From Volutella citrinella (Eukaryota > Ascomycota > Sordariomycetes > Hypocreales > Nectriaceae): DNA of 64,000 bases. Below are positions 58,108 through 64,000 of the stretch, one piece after another. The notes beneath the pieces are model-generated. The model saw only the letters and a list, made by a program, of their open reading frames with translations, did not search any database and was not told where the DNA came from. Both the position numbers and the translations under genes were made by a program. The stretch is taken from positions 3,968,001-4,032,000 of the forward strand of contig JAWZSP010000005.1 of the NCBI GenBank assembly GCA_034401135.1, given 5' to 3'. Numbering within the stretch: the first letter of the stretch is position 1; the number at the start of each line of letters is the position of its first letter.

Positions 58108-60006
58108 TTGATCTTGCCGAAGACGATGCACCGTTGCGTGAGGCATGCTCTGCCCCTCTCCTCTCCCTGAACCGTATTATTGTTCGATTCTTTGCATGGC
58201 GACTGGCGTTGTCAATTACCAGTTTCTTACGATACCACCATTCTCTAGACACACATGGTTGTTGTATCCACGATATCCACGATGCTGTCTTTGCCCGTGC
58301 CTCTGATTTCCTTTTGTCTATCATGTACCTAGGCGAAAGCAGAGGGTTCATGGGCCTTTCATGATTCAAGTTTGCATTTTTGCTCCATCGCGTCCCCTCC
58401 CCTGTTTACTGACGGGGCGAGGGAACGGCGAGCGATTGTTTTATTTTATTTTTTATCTATCCTTCTGCAATTTGAACAGTTTTGAAATCGCGACAAAGGA
58501 GCCTTGCACCCAGCAGGCTAGACATCCCTTTACAGACTATGATTGATGGATACAGGACCAACCGGCCAGAACGCGTGGCCGGTATAACGATGGGAGGAGG
58601 AGCATTGTTTTCTACGGGCCAATTGCGGCCTCATTTACTTGTATTCTCATTCTTGATGACGGCGACTGGGACGACAAAATCCCTGACTATATTACCAGCG
58701 ACGAGGTGAGGGGCCTCTGGATGGGGGTTTGGGAAAAGGGAAAGCGAGACAAAATGGGAGCACTGCCTGTGGGGATGGAGACGGGCGGGATCGCTTTATA
58801 CAATGTTGCCTCACGGCACTTGTTTGAAGATTTGAATGCAGAGGAAGCAGACATATGCTGGGGAGATGGAGGATTGGGTGATGAGAAGAGATAGTAGTAG
58901 CCGATATTTCCTGGTGGACCATGTTGCGGATTTTGTCAGGATAAATAAATGAGATTGTGTTATGGAATTCCAAGTTGTTGATTATGAATCCTTTTGAGTG
59001 CTGAAAGTGGTACTATCAAGCCATTGGGGAGGAGACCTGCAGGAGAGTGCTAGGTGTGTTGGGGCAGGGCGCTGGCGATGCCCTCAATCCGCCAACACGC
59101 GCAGTGCTTGATTTTGACATGAGGGTTCAAACATCGGCACAGCACAACACACATAGAGCTACAGCGTCCAAAACTATTTTATCCCAATAGCTGAGCGACC
59201 ACAGAACCTTGCGGTATTTTTTTCACATTATCAAACCCGAAATTCTATTTAGAAAAAAAGGCAAAAAGATAGCGTCGAGCTGCTCCGTCCCATCCGGTAC
59301 AATCCAAGCCCCTCGCCAGTCGTGTTCCCACCCGCCACGCGACGGGGGAGAGGTCTCTGCAGAGTGAAGCCTCCCTCAAGGGTCTTCTCCATTGCTCAGG
59401 GCTGCATCAAGTTCCAGCATCGCGAGTTACCTGCGCGAGTGGGCAGCCACCGCAGCGTTCGGGCGGGGCGCGGCGAGGAGGATCTTACGGGGTTGGAGTG
59501 GCCGGTTGGGCGGGTTTGAGCGCCTTCGCCGTTGGACCATTACAGTCGAGAAAAAGTCTCGACTTTTTGGCTTATATACCTACCTTGGCTTGTGGCGTGG
59601 GGCTGTGCGCTGTTGTGGCGCTCAGTGTGTGTGGCAGGCGCTGTGACAGGATCATGAGCACCCATGAGGAGTACGTACTTCAGCCCAGCACCGCAGAGCA
59701 TCTTCTTCAGCTTCAAGCCAAGTTCAACCCTCAATCCAGTTGCAGCGGCAGCTCATGCACCCCGATACGAGCACTCACCGTCTCGGATACCCCGTTTGAT
59801 ACGGCCTTTACGAGAACCACGCGACATCTCGCCCTCCAGCCCCGTTATTCTACGCGAAGCCGCTGCTTCTGCTGGCACAATCCGTCCTCCTCCAGCTTCA
59901 CAACCACAGCGACGGTGACATGGATCCCTAAGCCGCTACGGCCTCGCCGCAGAACCAAAACCACACGGCCCTCGTACAACACCCTATTGCGCAGCCACCA
60001 GACGCA
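58108..60006. other. Intergenic region between the WD40 and PIG-H genes
   Basis: About 1.9 kb. The first 400 bp or so is T-rich and probably 3' UTR. No gene is supported. Overlapping plus-strand frames run from about 59498 into the PIG-H start; one contains an ATG (59653) followed by a plausible but unrecognised peptide, so an extra 5' exon cannot be ruled out. A perfect inverted repeat occurs at 59545-59568. Confidence 0.55.
59545..59568. repeat. Overlapping inverted repeats followed by T5
   Basis: GTCGAGA and TCTCGAC form a 7-bp stem with a 5-nt A-rich loop. AAAAAGTC and GACTTTTT form an overlapping 8-bp stem with a 2-nt loop, ending in TTTTT. The function is unknown. Confidence 0.75.
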
Positions 60007-60636
60007 ATGCTCTCTACGCCTCCCCGCCTCCTCATCCGGCGGCCATCGCCTACCACCGCCGAGTTCACTGTCACGACACTGCGACCCCTCCCACCCATCG
60101 CCCACGCCCTCATTCTCCTGGTGCGCCTCGTCCTCTGCGTCGCAGCTCTTCTCGTCTTACAGGCGCGCCTCGTCCTCCTCGCGCCGCCCAACCTCTTCGG
60201 CGCCCGGGCGACCTCGTCCGCGCTCCGCTACCTCGTCCACCTCCCCCTGCCTGGCCTGGCGACCCTCGCCGCCCGCGCGCCCCCGACGCTCCTCATCCCC
60301 GCGCTCCTGGGATTCCTGTGGCTGCTGAGCCGGAGGGGCTATGTGAGCGAGGGCCTGCTGGTAATGCGCGGCCTGGGCGTCCAGACGAGCGAGACCAGCG
60401 GCAGCTACTTGGCCACCACAGCGACGAGATTCATCCCGACGGAGAAGATACGGGACATCTTGGTGAACGAGGCCTTCCGCGGCTTCGAGGTTCGCTACTA
60501 CCTGCTCGTCGTTGTCGAGGGCGAGGACGATGTGGTCATTGTCTTTCCTGGACTCTTGCCCCGGAGAGCCATCGTCGAGGAGGTCTGGCGCGGGGTGAGA
60601 GGCTGCCTCTGGGAGAGAGGGGAGGAGAAGGGGTAG
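60007..60636 (+). CDS. GPI15: GPI-GlcNAc transferase subunit PIG-H/Gpi15
   Basis: PIG-H is part of the ER complex that transfers GlcNAc from UDP-GlcNAc to phosphatidylinositol, the first step of GPI-anchor synthesis. This single-exon frame has 209 residues. The N-terminus (RRPSPTTAEFTV) is followed by two hydrophobic segments (about 31-57 and 90-110) forming the membrane hairpin. The conserved PIG-H domain then runs GLGVQTSETSGSYL, TRFIPTEKIRDILVNEAF, RGFEVRYYLLVVVEGED and IVFPGLLPRRAIVEEVWRGVR. I chose the ATG at 60007 because RPSPTT lies near the N-terminus of similar fungal proteins; longer versions with an upstream exon are possible. The convergent Deg1 gene ends only about 200 bp downstream. 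Confidence 0.92.
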   Translation: MLSTPPRLLIRRPSPTTAEFTVTTLRPLPPIAHALILLVRLVLCVAALLVLQARLVLLAPPNLFGARATSSALRYLVHLPLPGLATLAARAPPTLLIPALLGFLWLLSRRGYVSEGLLVMRGLGVQTSETSGSYLATTATRFIPTEKIRDILVNEAFRGFEVRYYLLVVVEGEDDVVIVFPGLLPRRAIVEEVWRGVRGCLWERGEEKG

Positions 60637-60839
60637 GATAATTGGGCGGTCGTTGACTATTCAAGGGCAAGGCCTCTGGCACGTTGTATAATTTGTTGCT
60701 TTTAATGTGACGTCTCTATATCTAGAGGGCGCACATGCAGTCATTGCCGGATATAGACGTGACATATATATACCCCAGCCATATGAGCTAATGATAATCA
60801 TTCATGAACCTGTTACGCAGCCGCACGCTTGACTGTCAT

Positions 60840-62777
60840 CTATCCATCTAGCATCGAATCATCGGCCTTGCGCTTCCCAAACCCCTTCTGCTGTCGCATG
60901 TCCTCGGATCCGGCGAAGCCCTTGCGGATCGCGTACCGCTCATTCTGCTCCTCGGGAGACTGCAGTTTGTCCTTCTTCAGCAAGGGCACGTACTTGCCGC
61001 CTAGGCGCCCGCTGTTACCGCCCTCGTACACAGTCATACTCGTGGCTCCCTGTTTCGCGCCACTCTGGATCTTGCCCTTGCCCTCCGCAGAGAGCTGGGC
61101 CGGCATCGCGCCGCCGCCCTGGCCCGAGACGAGCTGCACCAGCTGGTTCGCGAGCAGCTCATCCATCTTGTGCCCGCGCCAGTGCGCCCACAGGCCGTCC
61201 ATGACACCAAACTGGCCAAACTTGCCGAGCGCTGGGTCGTCGGCGAGATAGATCCACTGCATGTCGTCGCGCTTGCGGGCCGCGGTGTCCGACACGGGAT
61301 TCGTCAGGTCTGGGAAGATGCAGTCCCAGAGCACCAGGGGCACCTCATCAGCCATGCCGTAGTTGGGCTTGCACGGGTTGACGCCCGTGTCGAGGAGCTG
61401 CGTGATGACCTCGGGGGACTCGAGGCGCTGGGCCACCAGGAAGAGCACTGCGACCATGTGTCGGATCTGGTGCCACAGGAAGGCCGACCCGCGGACGTTG
61501 AACGAATACACCTTGGGGAAGACTTCGTTAGTTGAGACGCCGAGGTCCGATGCGGGTGCGAACTGGGCGTCCTTGAGGTATGGCAGCGCGGTGCTCACGT
61601 CCTTGACCTCTTCGATGTCGGCCTCGAAGATGACGCGGGAAAAATTAGTGATTTGCTTGCCGGGGTCGATCTTGCAAAAGTTTCGGAAGTCGTGCTCGCC
61701 CTCGAAGCGCTTGGCCGCGGCGCGCATGGCCTCAATGTCGAGCCACCCGCTCCGGGCGGGACCTTCGGCGCTCGGCTCAGGGGTAAAGGCCGGCTGGGTG
61801 AAGAAGTACCGGTACTGGCGCTCGCGGCATGAGAAGCGAGCCGAGAACTCTGGCGGTGGCGAGGGGCACCAGGCGAGGATACGGATGTCAGGGGGGAGGA
61901 GGCGGTTGAGGATTCGGGGATACTGCAACTCGTCTCGAATTGGATCCCATGAGGGTTCCTCTTCCTCAACCTCTTCCGCCTCGGCTTGCGTTTCTTGGCC
62001 CGTTGTCGCTGGTTCAGCTGTCTTTGAAGGCTCATCCACGGCCATGGCATCGCCTCCAGATTCCGTTGAGGCTGCTGCCCCTTGGCTCACACGCCGACGC
62101 TTCTTGAATAGGGGTTTGCTGCTGCGTACCCGGAGCCCAATGACCTGACCGAATGCACTGACACCGCGATCCGTGCGGCCGCACTTGGAGTACTCGCAGC
62201 AGTCAAAATCGACAATTCGCTCATCTTTGGGAAATATGAGGCACGCCTTGGTCAGGGCATTCCATAACTCCTCCTCGATGGACGGCTGGTTCCCCATGGC
62301 TTGGAACTCGAATCCGCCATAGTTCTTCCCCAGGTACGCTAGCTTCAGAGCAATGAATCGCGTGGCATACTTGGACGGGTCCATCTTTCGCTTGCCTTTA
62401 GGCTTCTTGGCGGGGGCCCCTTCTTCAGACACATCCTTTCCTGGCGTCTTGTCCACCTGAGGAGTTGGAGTCTCGGGCTTGGGCGGCCCAGGGCGGCTCT
62501 TCAGCTCGGCCTCGAGTTCTTTGACGCGCTGGATGAGACCGTTTTTGGTCCATGAGAGGTAGTTGGCGTCGCCGGACATGTTGCGGTACCGCAAAGCCTT
62601 TCGCTTGGCTCGCTCTGCTGGACTTTCACCACTGGGTGTAGAACTGGAGCTGGATGAGGACGAAGTAGAAGAGGTTGTGCGGTGGAGAGGCGGTGGGAGC
62701 TCTTTGTGGACCTGGACCCGGGTGATGACGGCTCCGATGGGGTTTCGAGGCCCGAGTCGACGGCCAAACGGTCTCAT
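60840..62777 (-). CDS. DEG1: tRNA pseudouridine(38/39) synthase Deg1/Pus3
   Basis: This enzyme converts U38 and U39 in the tRNA anticodon arm to pseudouridine. The open frame has 645 residues from the ATG at 62777. An internal ATG at 62579 (MSGDANYLSWTKNGLI) would give 579 residues and starts where fungal Deg1 proteins usually do. The TruA-type fold is shown by FIALKLAYLGKNYGGFEFQ, the catalytic-aspartate motif CGRTDRGVSAFGQ (Asp203 in long numbering), and EHDFRNFCKIDPGKQITNFSR split over about 380-400. The strand FNVRGSAFLWHQIRHM also matches. An S/A/P/E-rich insert with a KKRRR patch follows the catalytic motif, and the C-terminus is K/R-rich (FGKRKADD). The 66-residue extension from 62777 begins MRPFGRRLGPRNPIGAVITR, basic and lacking acids, which could act as a mitochondrial presequence. 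The enzyme call is firm; the start is open. Confidence 0.94.
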   Translation of the reverse strand: MRPFGRRLGPRNPIGAVITRVQVHKELPPPLHRTTSSTSSSSSSSSTPSGESPAERAKRKALRYRNMSGDANYLSWTKNGLIQRVKELEAELKSRPGPPKPETPTPQVDKTPGKDVSEEGAPAKKPKGKRKMDPSKYATRFIALKLAYLGKNYGGFEFQAMGNQPSIEEELWNALTKACLIFPKDERIVDFDCCEYSKCGRTDRGVSAFGQVIGLRVRSSKPLFKKRRRVSQGAAASTESGGDAMAVDEPSKTAEPATTGQETQAEAEEVEEEEPSWDPIRDELQYPRILNRLLPPDIRILAWCPSPPPEFSARFSCRERQYRYFFTQPAFTPEPSAEGPARSGWLDIEAMRAAAKRFEGEHDFRNFCKIDPGKQITNFSRVIFEADIEEVKDVSTALPYLKDAQFAPASDLGVSTNEVFPKVYSFNVRGSAFLWHQIRHMVAVLFLVAQRLESPEVITQLLDTGVNPCKPNYGMADEVPLVLWDCIFPDLTNPVSDTAARKRDDMQWIYLADDPALGKFGQFGVMDGLWAHWRGHKMDELLANQLVQLVSGQGGGAMPAQLSAEGKGKIQSGAKQGATSMTVYEGGNSGRLGGKYVPLLKKDKLQSPEEQNERYAIRKGFAGSEDMRQQKGFGKRKADDSMLDG

Positions 62778-63084
62778 GTGAGTTGGTGGGTTTTTTCACT
62801 TATTCCGCAGCCCATCAGAATGTGAGAATGAAAAAGGGCCTCGCGCGCATCCAAGTGTGGCTTGTGTTGTGGGTGGCTGCTCGCTGTGGCGTAGGCTTCC
62901 CAGGGTCAGCCACAGCTGTCCGTTCCCGCTGGCTGACTACTCTGCAATACGTAACGTGCACAGAGGCGAGATACGCCCCCCGCGCCATTTCGACTGCATC
63001 TCAACCCCCCTCGGATAAGGGATATATAAGGGTTGCTGCTGTTCTCACGAGCAAGGACGAGTATTCGGGCACTGGATTTTCGCC

Positions 63085-63819
63085 ATGGACGAAGAAGTTG
63101 TCAAGATTCTATTTGTAGGGGATGAAAAGTGCGGCAAGACGACGTTCCTCTCGTATGTAACCCACGCCAACAACATCTGGGCCCTCGAACATGATTCTAA
63201 TTCGCAAGCCGTCAGTCGAGTGAGCGCCGGCGAGCACACCAATCCCATACCACTGCTCCGCGACATCGACCAGCCATTCATTTTCCAAGTCAAATCCGGC
63301 AGTAGACAGTACCGGTTCGAGCTGAGCGACACGTCGTCCCCAGACAACTGGCGCACGCTGGACCCTGATGCCATTGTTATTTGCTATGACATCAGCAAGC
63401 GATTGAGCCTCATCAACATGCAGAGATATGTTAGGATGCCCGCCCCTTCCCCTCTCCCTGCCAGCACTCTTCTTCTACCCCTTCGACCGGGATTCTCCAG
63501 TCCGTAGACCAAAGCTGACCCGTGCTTGACTGAGTAGTGGAAAGATGAGGTGAAGAAAGCGTTCGAGAGGAGGGATACGATGCCCCTCATCATCTTGGGC
63601 TTAAAACGAGACCTGAGGTCCGAGGATGACCCCAATGGCATCATCTATCCCCAAGAGGCATACCAGGTGGCGCAGACGATGCGTGCGGATAGGTATGTCG
63701 AGTGCTCGGCCGTTACGGGCGAGTTGTTAAAGCTGGCCTTTGAGGATCTCTGCAAAACTGCCATGGCTGGATCAAGGACAGCTGGCGGGCAGAGTGCCAG
63801 CCACTGTTGTCTGATGTGA
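63085..63819 (+). CDS. Atypical Rho-like small GTPase
   Basis: Two exons (63085-63429 and 63538-63819; donor GTTAGG, acceptor GAGTAG) give 208 residues. The P-loop is GDEKCGKTT (12-20). The switch II region reads DTSSPDNW (82-89) in place of the DTAGQE of normal Ras/Rho proteins, so both the DxxG glycine and the catalytic glutamine are missing. The base-specificity motif is GLKRDLR (136-142), as in some fungal Rho proteins, and the G5 motif is ECSAVTGE (170-177). The C-terminus CCLM is a CAAX box with methionine last, predicting farnesylation and membrane attachment. Loss of the glutamine suggests slow or absent GTP hydrolysis, as in animal Rnd proteins; this is inference. The unusual GTTAGG donor deserves transcript support. 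Its promoter is shared with divergent Deg1, whose long-frame start is about 300 bp away. Confidence 0.88.
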
Positions 63820-63943
63820 GTTGGGAATAAGGCACGCGCTCAGCCCGGGGGTGATGTGGGGAGCGTCAATGGCGGAAGACGACTTCTAGCTATGTGGGCA
63901 GTTGCATGGCTCATCAAAGCACTAGGAATTTTCTTGTAGCGTT

Positions 63944-64000
63944 TCAAGCAGCGGCGGTGTCATTCATGGAGACATCGCCCTGACCCTCCTCGGCCTCTGG
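63944..64000 (-). CDS. C-terminal end of a minus-strand gene cut by the window edge
   Basis: Read on the minus strand from the window edge, 18 in-frame codons end at a TGA (63944-63946) and give PEAEEGQGDVSMNDTAAA. The strong C/G-ending codon bias and acidic, alanine-rich tail resemble a genuine protein C-terminus. The family cannot be told from so little sequence. It converges with the Rho-like gene, leaving about 125 bp between the stop codons. Confidence 0.5.
   Translation of the reverse strand, partial: PEAEEGQGDVSMNDTAAA

Overview
This 64 kb window is nuclear DNA from a filamentous ascomycete. Genes carry short GT-AG introns (about 50-300 nt) with CTAAC/CTGAC-type branch points, strong C/G third-position bias in highly expressed genes, pyrimidine-rich leaders, and an intron-bearing tRNA-Lys. 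Protein resemblance suggests a Sordariomycete, possibly Hypocreales; that placement is inference. No operon, plasmid, phage, CRISPR or intact transposon was seen.

Layout. A left housekeeping block (about 1-25 kb) holds cobalamin-independent methionine synthase, an AT-hook nuclear protein, threonine synthase, a mitochondrial carrier (minus), a Tma46/ZC3H15-type CCCH protein (minus), the tiny OST4 subunit, a Yra1/ALY mRNA-export factor with an 809-nt intron, the Hsp90 co-chaperone p23/Sba1 (minus) and the ESCRT-III subunit Vps24. From about 25.0 to 53.0 kb only two genes are convincing: a 161-aa low-complexity protein at 39.5 kb, with about 14.5 kb upstream and 13 kb downstream, and a tRNA-Lys(CTT) at 42.65 kb. 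The right block (53-64 kb) holds a 1,623-aa WD40 protein with a long disordered tail, the GPI-GlcNAc transferase subunit PIG-H/Gpi15, tRNA pseudouridine synthase Deg1/Pus3 (minus), an atypical Rho-like GTPase, and the C-terminal end of a minus-strand gene running off the right edge.

How the genes relate. They are individually transcribed housekeeping genes, not a cluster. Methionine and threonine synthases both belong to aspartate-family metabolism; OST4 and PIG-H both act in ER glycosylation/GPI assembly; Yra1, Tma46 and Deg1 act in mRNA export, translation and tRNA modification. The most notable observations are the large Yra1 intron, which sits where I recall the autoregulatory yeast YRA1 intron to be, and the unusually long non-coding territory around the 161-aa gene. 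Exon borders were set by hand from splice consensus and reading-frame continuity; transcript data were not available.
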